Assembly: GCA_964277385.1 (NCBI GenBank)
Contig: OZ195520.1
Location: forward strand, 1,054,001 to 1,118,000
From: WRAU01 sp964277385
GTDB lineage: Bacteria > Pseudomonadota > Alphaproteobacteria > WRAU01 > Hepatincolaceae
DNA: 64,000 bases
Direction: 5' to 3'
The position numbers and the translations under genes are program-made. Of the stretch, positions 29,301 to 38,926 are shown piece after piece. Position 1 is the stretch's first letter. Each line of letters starts with the position of its first letter. Below the pieces are notes generated by a model. It saw only the letters and a list, made by a program, of their open reading frames with translations. It searched no databases and was not told the DNA's origin.

Positions 29301-30094
29301 TCTAGTATACCTTCCTCTACAATTATTTTATAATCTCCTGAAAAGAAAGAATCTGTAAATTTAACCTCACCTTTTCCTTTTTTAGTTAAAGTTGAATCTT
29401 TTAAATTTACAATATTTACTCTTAAAACTTTTTCTTTATTTTCTTCTTGAGAAATTTCATTGTAATTAAAAATAACAGTAGATCCCTCAATAACATTTAA
29501 ACGATTATGTACTTCACCATTCCTAATTTCTACTGTTGCTTTCTTTGATATGTCAACATTACTTAATTTATCAGCTTCAATTACACCAATTATACTATTA
29601 TTGTTTTCTCCAGAAAACAATAAGGTGGAGTCGGTTAATTTTACACTATCTGTTCGTAATCCTTCTTCTGTAAAAGCAACACTACTCTTTCTCATGTCTA
29701 GTAAGCCATTATAATTAACATACATCTTCCCAATACTTAAGCCAGATGAATCATTAATTTCAAGGGTATGAGTACTTTTTACTGGATTCCCATTTTTATC
29801 GTATTCTATATTACCACTAGCATCTACTTGGAATTCGTTATTTTGTGCTTTTATTTCAGGAATATAACCCCTAACAGAATTCAAAATAAAAACGATATTC
29901 CCACCAAATTCACCTTTACCATCCTCACCAACATATTTTAAACTGCCTTGGTTTACTTCATATTCACATCCAGAAACTCTAATTCTAGGATTTTTCCCTG
30001 TAACTTCTTCTACAGTACAAGCTGCACTCATAGTAGAAGGAATTACCATAATACTAAAAAATAACGATAAAAAAATGAAATAAATTTTAAACAT
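26393..30094 (-). CDS. Autotransporter with beta-helical passenger
   Basis: A surface protein of 1,233 residues. A signal peptide (residues 1-24, ending MSAACT) is followed by about 870 residues of short strand repeats rich in N, S, V, I and G (e.g. GNANIGIINLTG, GGNVGEF), the pattern of a right-handed beta-helix. The last 270 residues look like a type Va translocator barrel: VWVKLQYNLGKLKN, repeated amphipathic strands, and a terminal aromatic (QLSFKRSF). A Cys-containing acidic insert (KPCDPDKEECKEEDKE near residues 695-710) interrupts the helix. Likely contacts host cells or matrix; no protease triad seen. Confidence 0.85.
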   Translation of the reverse strand: MFKIYFIFLSLFFSIMVIPSTMSAACTVEEVTGKNPRIRVSGCEYEVNQGSLKYVGEDGKGEFGGNIVFILNSVRGYIPEIKAQNNEFQVDASGNIEYDKNGNPVKSTHTLEINDSSGLSIGKMYVNYNGLLDMRKSSVAFTEEGLRTDSVKLTDSTLLFSGENNNSIIGVIEADKLSNVDISKKATVEIRNGEVHNRLNVIEGSTVIFNYNEISQEENKEKVLRVNIVNLKDSTLTKKGKGEVKFTDSFFSGDYKIIVEEGILDVSSIGLASTNSEFLISGGTLKFNQGEFKSKVKDGGKLHYSSETFRSSIEVNSDLTPKTAEGEVLVQGNKEGMIIKNSNINILTIKSGSVRVDANNSPQKNHISHLKIEGGEFRPGYVYDPSSVYTIDISNNGTYYYTEKGFSNLQSLKISDGGVFSFGGTNDLILDGSKIDIDASNGGVIRVDPHNNAKLVLKNIDKEIYQIDMQASTSVAQLQIGEKVKIGKLNLNTSMADHVFDIDGGNIRQIDMRRRGTLNIKGTAVVEEIVNSSPFSPDINIYGGKIGALSLNNSGNVNIDGNANIGIINLTGVEKVTLKGGNVGEFNVLTQNNRAEVNIIDGVIETFRLETLVKLKLENTIIRNYEISLKDQTFDFTQKNVENLWVKGKGSTVTVGGYETVNTLNNIKLDRGKLIYSYDKDKSFVSWTTTINHPETVVKPCDPDKEECKEEDKEPEVVYDSEFVVKAGKATVTVNTIKLENLNLESGNLIVNDSMEIQRKLTLGIEEENKINKDRADLSYKIYSKGNVSLSGLLEVEFRSTHSTLLGMENNFSIIHSDTEIKIDTENEETKFKFLTNLAEWFVVDYKIDNGQDFIVNIRREKSYSEVLDIYGYSGGFLEVAGLLDAMLMGKITMPKDMEVIITGLDTQSKGGKDLSNNLSKLMPVSNRVYANNIHLNTNRSVDNLSMELRDFSNLEDNIWVKLQYNLGKLKNKKDVVGYNDNSRSMQTGYTRIVNSKLLLGGSFSYVDGGLYGKDSSYNENYTAFNLSLGADYLINSDYYLKGILSYSYTMFDNTRNINFINYSNNSDIKADEFMAHFEAGYITILPDKYRNFNATYNVFYSISKIGIGSYYEEGIGALNVDGANVLVNDFGVGVTFDRELLYDREEVSLKPYASLATGIRIYSGANTSFKFQSVDSDSLTTTNGSYLPIFVKAGFGVDYIADWATVSVGYRMETDVNKYVDSSFQLSFKRSF

Positions 30095-30228
30095 AAATAA
30101 AAATCTTGAAATAAATTAAATTATAAACAAAGAAATAATAAAAGTAATTCGTAATGATGTATAGCAAAACTATCTAATTTGCAATAATACTCCTATTTAT
30201 TATTAATAAATATAAATAGTCTAAATTA

Positions 30229-31251
30229 TTACTTAGCTGTAGAATGCATAAAATGGAATGATTTATCTGGAAAAACATATTTCCAAGCCGAGTGTATCGC
30301 CATAGAACTCTCAGAAAAACCTATTGAGATAAGTTTTATCTTATGATTATACTGAGCAACATCTCCAACTGCAAAAATTCCAGCAACTTTAGTTTCACAA
30401 GTTGGAACATCTACTTCTATAGAAGAATGTAATTTGTTAATATTAAAGCCCCAATTTTCCAAATCACCTAAACTTCTTGATAATCCAAAAAAAGCTAGCA
30501 AGTGATCAGCTTCTATATTTTTTATATTTCCCGATAAATCTTTAACTATTACATTACTTAGTTGATTATTTTCTATTTTGATATCTTCTACCATAAAGGG
30601 AATAACCATTTCAACTTTATTTGTACTTGCTAATTTTTTTAGTTGTTCAATAGAAGATGTAGCTGCTCTAAAATTATCTCTTCTATGTACCATATAGATT
30701 TTTTTTGCAATATCTGCTAATCCTATAGCCCAATCAACAGCTGAATCTCCACCACCTGCTATAACAATGTTTTTATCTCTAAATATCTCCGGATCTTTTA
30801 CAAAATAGTGTACCGATTTATTTTCATATTTTTCTATACCTTCAATTGGAGGTCTATTAGGTCCAAAAGCACCAGCACCAGAACATATAATAATAGCTTT
30901 TGCATAAATAACATCGTTTTGAGAAGTTTTAACACAAAATTTTTTATTATCATTATCAATTATAGAAAGATCTGTAACATGCCTATTTAGTAAATATTCA
31001 CCACTACCATCTTTAGCAAATGGTTTGGCTTGTTCTATTAATTGATCTATGAGGTCTTTCGCTAAAATTTTTGGTTGCGATGGAATATCATACACATATT
31101 TATATGGATAAAGTGCTATAGGTTGCCCTCCAATTTCAGATAAAGCATCTACAATTAAAGTTTTCATTCCTAAAAATCCAGCCTGATAACTACTAAAAAT
31201 TCCAACAGGACCAGCACCAACTATTAATAAATCTGTATTATATTCTTTCAT
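30229..31251 (-). CDS. Ferredoxin-NADP reductase, thioredoxin-reductase-like type
   Basis: A two-dinucleotide-fold flavoprotein of 340 residues that passes electrons between NADPH and ferredoxin. FAD motif GAGPVGIFSSYQAG near residues 12-25, then EIGGQPIALYPYKYVYDIPS near 41-60; NADPH motif GGGDSAVDWA near 165-174; FAD closing motif VAGIFAVGDVA near 288-298. The CxxC redox pair of true thioredoxin reductases is absent, which points to the type 2 ferredoxin reductase (YumC-like). Divergent from tsaE. Confidence 0.9.
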   Translation of the reverse strand: MKEYNTDLLIVGAGPVGIFSSYQAGFLGMKTLIVDALSEIGGQPIALYPYKYVYDIPSQPKILAKDLIDQLIEQAKPFAKDGSGEYLLNRHVTDLSIIDNDNKKFCVKTSQNDVIYAKAIIICSGAGAFGPNRPPIEGIEKYENKSVHYFVKDPEIFRDKNIVIAGGGDSAVDWAIGLADIAKKIYMVHRRDNFRAATSSIEQLKKLASTNKVEMVIPFMVEDIKIENNQLSNVIVKDLSGNIKNIEADHLLAFFGLSRSLGDLENWGFNINKLHSSIEVDVPTCETKVAGIFAVGDVAQYNHKIKLISIGFSESSMAIHSAWKYVFPDKSFHFMHSTAK

Positions 31252-31372
31252 AAAAAATCCTAAAAAATCATTTATATCATCAATAATTGTGATACAATTT
31301 TTCTTTTTTGTCTATTATATTTTCGTGTTAGTATAAGTTATAATATACATATATAGTTAAAGAAAAAGAAAC

Positions 31373-31849
31373 ATGAAAATCATTTATAATCTTTCATCTA
31401 TTGAGGATACTAAAAAAATTGCTAAAATCTTATCTCTACATCTAAGTAATGTTATTATTTTATTAAGTGGTGATATTGGAAGTGGTAAAACCACCTTTAG
31501 TAGTTTTTTTATAAATTTTCTCTCTAATAAAAATCAATTAGTAACTAGCCCAACTTTTCCTATTGTACAGTCTTATTATACAAATATCGGGCTTGTATAT
31601 CATTTAGATTTATATCGCATAGAAAATGAAAATGAACTTATGAATTTAGGTATAGATGAAATTTTACAAACTACTTGCCTTATAGAATGGTCAGAAAAAA
31701 TGGGATCTTACAAACCTAAACACTTTGTTGAAATTAATTTCTATACCATATCTGAAACAAGTAGGATTTTAGAAATTACTTTTTCTAAAAAATATGCTGA
31801 ACTTTTAAAAAATATAGAACAAGAGATAAAAAACTTAAATGTTATATAA
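31373..31849 (+). CDS. tsaE: tRNA threonylcarbamoyladenosine synthesis ATPase TsaE
   Basis: ATPase needed with TsaB and TsaD for t6A37 in tRNA. 158 residues. Walker A GDIGSGKTTFSSF near residues 33-45, TSPTFPIVQSY near 59-69, the YHLDLYRIEN segment near 78-87 and the terminal EWSEKMG motif near 107. It overlaps the start of addB by 11 nt, so the genes are co-translated. Confidence 0.9.
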   Translation: MKIIYNLSSIEDTKKIAKILSLHLSNVIILLSGDIGSGKTTFSSFFINFLSNKNQLVTSPTFPIVQSYYTNIGLVYHLDLYRIENENELMNLGIDEILQTTCLIEWSEKMGSYKPKHFVEINFYTISETSRILEITFSKKYAELLKNIEQEIKNLNVI

Positions 31850-34811
31850 TATTCCTTTTTGTTATTCTTTTATTGATGCTTTTTGTAAAAAAATTCTTGA
31901 ATATAATAAAAACACTCCAGAAAATTTGTATAACTATTTGATATTAGTTCCTAATAAAAGAATTATAAGAAACCTACAAACAGCTTTTTTAAAAAACTCT
32001 AATGCTTCAGCATTAATTTTACCTAAAATGATATCTCTTGCCGATTTAGATTACATCATATCTAATAATCATTTAGTTTTTAGTACTTTAAGCAAAAATG
32101 AATTTTCTGATATTTTAAAACCTGTTATTTCAAAAAGAGAACGATCATTTATACTAAGCAAACTCATAAAAAAAATGGGTCAATCTTTAAGTTTCAATCA
32201 AAGCATTGCAATGGCTGATAACTTAGGGTTACTAATAGATAGATCTTATATGGAAAATGTAAATTTTCAAGACTTAGATAAAATAGTAGATACTAACTTA
32301 GCCATTCATTGGCAAGAAATTTTGAAGTTTTTAACTATAGCTACACAAGTTTGGCCTCAAATTTTAGCAGAAAAAAAATCTATAGATGCAACTCATCAGC
32401 AAAAATTAATATATCAGATTCAAAATAAAATTTGGCAATTAACACCACCACCAAATCATGTTATCGCTCTTAACATTATAGGATTTAATAACGATATAAT
32501 AAATCTCTTAAGTACTATTGATAGTTTACCAAAATCAGATATTTATTTTCATGGTATAGATTATAACTTATGCGATAATGACTTTAAAAATTTAGAATAT
32601 ACTCATCCTCAAAAAATATTTTCTTATATGTTTAATAAACTAAAAATTAAAAGAGAAAATATTTCAAATTTACTTCTAAATGATACTCAAGATAATATCA
32701 TTCATAGAATTTTTGATAAACTTGTATATAAAAATGCAAATGTAGAAGATATTAAAAATTTTGCTAATAAATTTAGTATCATAAATACAAAAAATGAAGA
32801 AGAAGAAGCAAGAACAATAGCTTTAACCTTAAGAGAAACATTAGAGTGTGAGGGTAAAACAGCAGGATTAATAACAAATAATAAACATTTAATAGAACGT
32901 GTTACCAGCGAATTAGAAAAATGGAATATAGAAATAGATGATTACCTAGGACAATCATTAATAAATTCACTAGCAGGGAAGTTTTTTTTAGTGGTTGGCA
33001 ATATTCTAAAAAACAACTTTGAACCTGAAGATTTTTTAGCTTTGCTGAAGCATCCTTTTTGTAATATGGGAATAAGTCGTACTGAAATTTTAAATTATGC
33101 ACAAAATCTTGATTTTTATTTGTTTAGAAGTTTAATTAGAGATAAAACCATTGATGGTTATAAAAACGAACTAAAGAACATGGAATTTCTACATCAAGAT
33201 ACTAAAAACAAGCTTATATCTTTTTTAAGACATATTGAAATTCAATATCCAGAAATTATTTCTACAATAAAATCTATAAAACAATCTAAGCAAATTGATT
33301 TTCAAACAACTTTAATTTCTCATATACGAATTGCGGAATCTTTATCTAAAGAAAAGTTCAATAATCCTAGCGAATTATGGAAAGAACAAGAAGGAAAAGA
33401 ACTATCTATTTTACTGTCAAATCTATTGTTAGAAACAAAACAAATAGGTTTGGTTAGCATTCATGAATACATGGAAATTATTAAAAAATCAATATTGGAT
33501 GTAAACATAAGGTCTATTTATAATAAACATCCAAGACTTTATATTTATGGAGATATGCAAAATAACTTAATTCATCATGATATTATGATTTTAGCTAACC
33601 TTAATGAGGGTTCTATGCCTTTTTTACCATCATCAAATCTATGGATGAATGCACATATTATGAATCAATTAGGATTTATAAAAGATGAGTCTCAAATTGG
33701 TCTAAAAACAAATATCTTTGCACAAATTATCGGCGCAAAAGAAGTTATTTTAACTCGTAGTGAAAAAGAACAAGGTAAACTAACAACTCCATCAAGATGG
33801 TTATTACAACTACAAACATTTTTGAATTATTATAGTAATCAAAATTTAGATTTAAACTCTAAGAATTATATTTATAATATCCAAGCAGAAATGTATACAC
33901 CATCGTATTTTAAACCACTATTAACAAATAATATTTTTTATAATCCTCCATTAGAATATAGACCAAAAAAAATATCAGCAACCCAACTAGAGAGTTTAAT
34001 TAAAAATCCTTATATATTTTTTATAGAAAGGATTTTAAAAATTCGCCCACTAGATAAAATAAATCCAGTCCCTAATAAAAAAGATTATGGAAATTCTCTA
34101 CATAAAGTTTTTGAGATATTTTTTGCAAATTTAGATAGCTTTAAGGCTTTTCCTTCTTATCAACAATATCTTGAAATTATAAAAATAACAGAAGAACAAT
34201 TTCAACCTTTTTTAAAAGTAGCCACATTCAAGCTATTTAAAATGCCTATTATTAAAAAAGGAATAAAATCTCTTTTAGATACTGAAAAATTAGAAACAAT
34301 AAAAAAATCACACATAGAAATATCAGGACAAATAAATCTTAGCATTGGGAATAACATTATTAATTTAAATGGTAAGGCTGACAGAATAGATGTACTAGAA
34401 GATAATTCTATCAGCATTATTGATTATAAAACAACAAGCTCTACAAAAATAGAAAACTATTGGAAACAACTTTTAATTTTAAGTTTAATTTTTCAACAAG
34501 GCGGCTTTTTTTCTGATAATTTAACAGAATTTGAACCACAAGATATAAAAACTAATTACATCTTTTTTCCTAATAAAATAGAAGATAATCTACAAAAAAA
34601 AGATAATGGTATAGAAAATATTTTAAACTACCTGCCAACATTTTTGCAAGAGATTGAAGCTGTATTAAAAAAATACTATATTGATAATATTTCTTATAAA
34701 TTTAACTTAAAAGACAAAAAAGTCTACGAGGAACACAAGCATTTTATTAGATTTGATGAGTGGAACAATAATCTTAGTTTAAATAATCAAACTGATGATA
34801 AAGAGGATTAA
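31839..34811 (+). CDS. addB: Double-strand break repair protein AddB
   Basis: The B subunit of the AddAB helicase-nuclease that resects DNA ends for RecA. 990 residues. The N-terminal half is a helicase-like fold without an obvious intact Walker A, as in alphaproteobacterial AddB. The C-terminal nuclease domain starts near residue 710 (KKISATQLESLIKNPYIFFI) and has GNSLHKVFEIFF near 748 and the catalytic GKADRIDVLEDNSISIIDYKT near 845-866, split here for length. It overlaps tsaE and ends 5 nt before addA. Confidence 0.9.
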   Translation: MLYNIPFCYSFIDAFCKKILEYNKNTPENLYNYLILVPNKRIIRNLQTAFLKNSNASALILPKMISLADLDYIISNNHLVFSTLSKNEFSDILKPVISKRERSFILSKLIKKMGQSLSFNQSIAMADNLGLLIDRSYMENVNFQDLDKIVDTNLAIHWQEILKFLTIATQVWPQILAEKKSIDATHQQKLIYQIQNKIWQLTPPPNHVIALNIIGFNNDIINLLSTIDSLPKSDIYFHGIDYNLCDNDFKNLEYTHPQKIFSYMFNKLKIKRENISNLLLNDTQDNIIHRIFDKLVYKNANVEDIKNFANKFSIINTKNEEEEARTIALTLRETLECEGKTAGLITNNKHLIERVTSELEKWNIEIDDYLGQSLINSLAGKFFLVVGNILKNNFEPEDFLALLKHPFCNMGISRTEILNYAQNLDFYLFRSLIRDKTIDGYKNELKNMEFLHQDTKNKLISFLRHIEIQYPEIISTIKSIKQSKQIDFQTTLISHIRIAESLSKEKFNNPSELWKEQEGKELSILLSNLLLETKQIGLVSIHEYMEIIKKSILDVNIRSIYNKHPRLYIYGDMQNNLIHHDIMILANLNEGSMPFLPSSNLWMNAHIMNQLGFIKDESQIGLKTNIFAQIIGAKEVILTRSEKEQGKLTTPSRWLLQLQTFLNYYSNQNLDLNSKNYIYNIQAEMYTPSYFKPLLTNNIFYNPPLEYRPKKISATQLESLIKNPYIFFIERILKIRPLDKINPVPNKKDYGNSLHKVFEIFFANLDSFKAFPSYQQYLEIIKITEEQFQPFLKVATFKLFKMPIIKKGIKSLLDTEKLETIKKSHIEISGQINLSIGNNIINLNGKADRIDVLEDNSISIIDYKTTSSTKIENYWKQLLILSLIFQQGGFFSDNLTEFEPQDIKTNYIFFPNKIEDNLQKKDNGIENILNYLPTFLQEIEAVLKKYYIDNISYKFNLKDKKVYEEHKHFIRFDEWNNNLSLNNQTDDKED

Positions 34812-34816
34812 TAAAA

Positions 34817-37800
34817 ATGGAAAATAATCCATCATATAAACAAAGAATAGCATCAAATCCTAAAACCTCCGTATGGGTTAGTGCTTCAGCTGGAACTGGC
34901 AAAACTAAAATTTTAGTAGATAGATTGCTTAGATTACTTCTTGATAATGTAAGCATAGATAATATCTTATGTATTACCTACTCTAAGGCAGCAGCACAAG
35001 AAATGATTAATCGGCTTATGGGAATATTGTCTGAATGGAGTATTATATCTGAGAATGATCTTATAAACCATATAAAAAATATATCAGGTATTGAACCAAC
35101 AAAAGAGCAAATAACTATTGCAAAAGAGTTATTTTCTAAAATAATTAATCATCCAAGAGAGTTAAAAATACAAACAATCCACTCGTTTTGTCAAAATCTA
35201 TTAGCTAGATTTCCAATAGAAGCAAATATTCCTACAAACTTCTTGGTTATTCAAGATGATGTGGTGCAAAATATTAAAAATCAGGCTATAGAAACTGTTT
35301 TATCTAAGGAAATGGATGTTTCAAAATCTAGTAAAGAAACAGAAAATATCTTAGAAAAACTAACTAAAAATATTTCTCAATATAGTTTTGAAAACATTAT
35401 TAAAAATATCTTAAACTATTCAGAAAAACTAGAATTAATAAGCACTAAATACAATGTTGATTACTCTTTAGAAAATCTAAGAGAAGAAATTTATGGTTAT
35501 CTACAGGCTGATATATCTCTATCTTCTTCTGATGTTTATTTCCAATATTTCAATAACAGTTATAATATCAATAAAATAGCAGAATGTGTTAGACTTTTAA
35601 AAGAAAAAGAACTTGCTCCCAAAAAATTCGATGTAATACAAATAGATGATTTTATAAAGCTACCAATCCATCAAAAAGTGGAACAGTTCAATAACTGGAA
35701 AGAGTTTTTTTTAACAAAAACCACAGGAACACCTAAAGCCTCTATTTTAAATAAAGATGTTTTAAAAACACTAAATAGCGATGCTGATTTTGTAATTAAT
35801 GGCATCAATGAGGCAGCATTAGAAATAATTAATGTTATAGAAAAATATAAAAATCAAATATGTGCAGAGCTTAATTTTTCACTAATAAAAATAGCTCTTA
35901 GTATTTATAAACAATATCAAGAATTAAAATATTCTAATGGATATTTAGATTTTAGCGATTTGATTATGAAAACTTATGAGTTATTAACTAATCCCTCTTT
36001 ATCTTTGTGGATTATGTATAAAATAGACCAAAAAATAGATCATATATTAGTAGATGAAGCCCAAGACACAAGCCCAATGCAATGGGAAATTATTAAAAGT
36101 TTAACCGAAGAATTTTTTAATGGTGAAAATGCTAAATCTGATATTGATCGTAGTATTTTTGTGGTTGGAGATATAAAACAATCTATTTACTCATTTCAAG
36201 GGTCTGATCCTTATTCTTTTAGTAAAACTCGTGAATTTTTAAGCAATAAAATCCAAAATGCCAATAAACCTTTTGTGCAAATTGCTATGAATACATCTTT
36301 TAGGTCATCACAAGGTATTATTGATATGGTTAATCATGTTAGTAGTAATATTTTTGATAATCAAAAATCTCCTTATTTGAACGAAGAAATTAATCATAAT
36401 GTATTTCATACCAACAAACCTTTTTCTGTTGAAGTATGGCCTTTAATTTGTATTGATAAAGATTCCAAAAATGATGATGCAAAAAGCGATAAATTTCAAA
36501 ATTTAGCACAAGCTATTGTAAAAAAAATACAATATCTTAACAAAAAACAAGGAATTGCCTTTGGTGATATATTAATTCTTTATCGTAATCGGAAAAATAA
36601 TATAACATTAGAATATATTGTAAAACTGTTAAAAGATAACAAAATACCTGCTCTTGGAATTGATAAAATCAACCTTAAAAATAATATTGCTGTTAAGGAT
36701 CTTATTGCTCTTGCAAAATTTTTAAGCCAAACTAAAGATACTTTTTCACTATCTTGTGTTTTAAAAAGCCCAATGTTTAATTTATTAGATGAGGATATTT
36801 TTAAAATTATCCACTACAATACTCAAAAAAATGCTTTTTTAAATTTAAGTATTACACATCCTAAAATTTACTCTACTTTAAAAGAATGGTTAAATATGGT
36901 AGATTTTAAAAGCATTTTTGATTTATTTTTTCATATTCTCTACAAAAATGATAATAATGGTGAAACTAATATTACTAAATTTATTAGTAGACTAGGACTT
37001 GATGTTATAGATCCTTTGTCTGAATTTATTAACCTAATTTTTAGATTTAAAGAAAAAAATGATGATAATCTACAATCTTTTATTAAATTTTTAGAGAACT
37101 ACGATAATGAAATATCAAGGGAATTTTCTAATAATAAAGACTCTGTGAATCTTATGAGTATCCATAGTTCTAAGGGATTACAGTCTAAAGTAGTGTTTTT
37201 ATTAAACGATTTAGATAAAAGATCTCCTAAAAAAGATATTCTTTTTAATAACACAATTAATAAACCACTTTTACTTATTTTACCAAGAACTGATATTAAA
37301 TGTAAATCGCTTAAAAATTTAGAAGAAACATATAAATTATTAGATTATGAAGAATCTAAAAGATTATTATATGTGGCTATAACAAGAGCTGAGGAGCACT
37401 TATATGTTGCCTCTGTTTCTAACACTGAAGATGTTAGAGAAGCCGAAAAATCATCTCATTTATGGTGGAATTCAATAACTAATAATGTAGAAACTATTTT
37501 AGCTAAAGAAGAAGATCCATTTTTTAACAAAAAATTAGGATTTACATCAAATATTGTTCTTAAACTACAAAATATTGCTAAAACTAAACTTCAATCACTA
37601 GAAAAAACAAAAATAGATATCCCAAAATGGGTCCATTCAAAAGCACCAATTGAACCAACACCTTCTAAGCCATTAACTCCAAGTAAATTAATATTTGAAG
37701 AAACTTATTTTAGTTCTCCACTAGAAAATATTAAACTAAATAAAAATAATACGATAATTAATAAAGGATCTATTATCCATAAAATATTAGAACAAATTAA

Positions 37801-38215
37801 TTATATTAATCCTAAAGAACATGATTTATTTGTTGATAGTTTTATTTCATCTCAAAATCAACTTTTTTATGAAGATCAGGAAGATATAAAACAAAACATC
37901 AATAATATTATTAAAAATCAAGAATTTAACTTCTTGTTTGATAAAAAAACTCTTAACGAAATCTCTCTTAGCGGTTCTGTTTTTCAAAATAATATGCTAC
38001 AATTAGTATCAGCAAGGGTAGATAAATTAATAATTACTGAACAAGAAGTCATTTTAATAGATTATAAATATTCTAAAAAGAAAAAATCTATTCCTGTGGC
38101 TTATCAAAAACAAATTAATTTATATAAAAAACTACTACATGATATATATCCTCAACATATAATAAGAGGATTTATACTTTTTTCTCAAAGTGCAGATATA
38201 GTTGAGATAAAATAA
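34817..38215 (+). CDS. addA: Double-strand break repair helicase-nuclease AddA
   Basis: The UvrD-like helicase subunit of AddAB, 1,132 residues. Motifs in order: Walker A ASAGTGKTKILVDRLLRLL near residues 23-41, ITYSKAAAQEM near 52, TIHSFCQNLLARFP near 119, the DEAQD box in LVDEAQDTSPMQWE near 411, VGDIKQSIYSFQG near 450, SIHSSKGLQSKVV near 780 and YVAITRAEEHLYV near 853. A C-terminal RecB-type nuclease carries GSIIHKILEQ near 984 and ARVDKLIITEQEVILIDYK near 1060-1078. With AddB it makes recombination ends. Confidence 0.95.
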   Translation: MENNPSYKQRIASNPKTSVWVSASAGTGKTKILVDRLLRLLLDNVSIDNILCITYSKAAAQEMINRLMGILSEWSIISENDLINHIKNISGIEPTKEQITIAKELFSKIINHPRELKIQTIHSFCQNLLARFPIEANIPTNFLVIQDDVVQNIKNQAIETVLSKEMDVSKSSKETENILEKLTKNISQYSFENIIKNILNYSEKLELISTKYNVDYSLENLREEIYGYLQADISLSSSDVYFQYFNNSYNINKIAECVRLLKEKELAPKKFDVIQIDDFIKLPIHQKVEQFNNWKEFFLTKTTGTPKASILNKDVLKTLNSDADFVINGINEAALEIINVIEKYKNQICAELNFSLIKIALSIYKQYQELKYSNGYLDFSDLIMKTYELLTNPSLSLWIMYKIDQKIDHILVDEAQDTSPMQWEIIKSLTEEFFNGENAKSDIDRSIFVVGDIKQSIYSFQGSDPYSFSKTREFLSNKIQNANKPFVQIAMNTSFRSSQGIIDMVNHVSSNIFDNQKSPYLNEEINHNVFHTNKPFSVEVWPLICIDKDSKNDDAKSDKFQNLAQAIVKKIQYLNKKQGIAFGDILILYRNRKNNITLEYIVKLLKDNKIPALGIDKINLKNNIAVKDLIALAKFLSQTKDTFSLSCVLKSPMFNLLDEDIFKIIHYNTQKNAFLNLSITHPKIYSTLKEWLNMVDFKSIFDLFFHILYKNDNNGETNITKFISRLGLDVIDPLSEFINLIFRFKEKNDDNLQSFIKFLENYDNEISREFSNNKDSVNLMSIHSSKGLQSKVVFLLNDLDKRSPKKDILFNNTINKPLLLILPRTDIKCKSLKNLEETYKLLDYEESKRLLYVAITRAEEHLYVASVSNTEDVREAEKSSHLWWNSITNNVETILAKEEDPFFNKKLGFTSNIVLKLQNIAKTKLQSLEKTKIDIPKWVHSKAPIEPTPSKPLTPSKLIFEETYFSSPLENIKLNKNNTIINKGSIIHKILEQINYINPKEHDLFVDSFISSQNQLFYEDQEDIKQNINNIIKNQEFNFLFDKKTLNEISLSGSVFQNNMLQLVSARVDKLIITEQEVILIDYKYSKKKKSIPVAYQKQINLYKKLLHDIYPQHIIRGFILFSQSADIVEIK

Positions 38216-38313
38216 ATACTTATATACTGGAAATACTTATATACTTGAAAATATAACCTAGCAATACTAATATATAAATAGGTGATAAATAATATAAATT
38301 AAAAGGTAATTAC

Positions 38314-38637
38314 ATGGCAATAGACATTAAAGACGCCGATTTTCAAAGTAAAGTAATTGAAGAATCAAAAAATCAACCTGTATTAGTAGATTTTTGGGCT
38401 CCTTGGTGTGGTCCATGTAAAATGTTAGCTCCAATATTAGAAACTGTAGCTAAAAATTTAGAAGAAGAAACAAGTATTGTAAAGTTAAATGTCGATGAAA
38501 ATCCCCTAACTGCAGGATCTTTTTCTATAAGATCTATACCAACTATGATTGTATTTAGAAACGGTGTTGAAGCAGAAAGAGCTGTTGGTGTTCTTGGAAG
38601 AGAAGACATTGTTAATTTAATAAAAAGACACTTTTAA
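38314..38637 (+). CDS. trxA: Thioredoxin
   Basis: A 107-residue thioredoxin with the canonical redox motif FWAPWCGPCKMLAPIL near residues 28-43, the cis-proline loop RSIPTMIVF near 73-81 and a GxxxxxxL end. Last gene of tsaE-addB-addA-trxA, a frequent alphaproteobacterial arrangement. About 100 nt separate it from addA, so it may have its own promoter. Confidence 0.95.
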   Translation: MAIDIKDADFQSKVIEESKNQPVLVDFWAPWCGPCKMLAPILETVAKNLEEETSIVKLNVDENPLTAGSFSIRSIPTMIVFRNGVEAERAVGVLGREDIVNLIKRHF

Positions 38638-38926
38638 TTAATTGATTTTTTTCGTTTAGATTTTTGTTATAACTTAGCAAACTACTTATTTGTAACTGTA
38701 CGTAATTTATTCTAAACATCAGTAATTTTATTTACAAATATCTTCACTTATTCCATATAATATAATTTTTTGTTATTACTTTCAAAGAAATAATTATTAA
38801 AAATATCAAATGTATAATAACGGTAAAAATAGAATAAATTAAATATCTATAACTTAATTTAAGAGATTTTAAGATAGTGAATATTATTTTTTATTAAACT
38901 TTAGAAATCATAATATTATAAAAAAT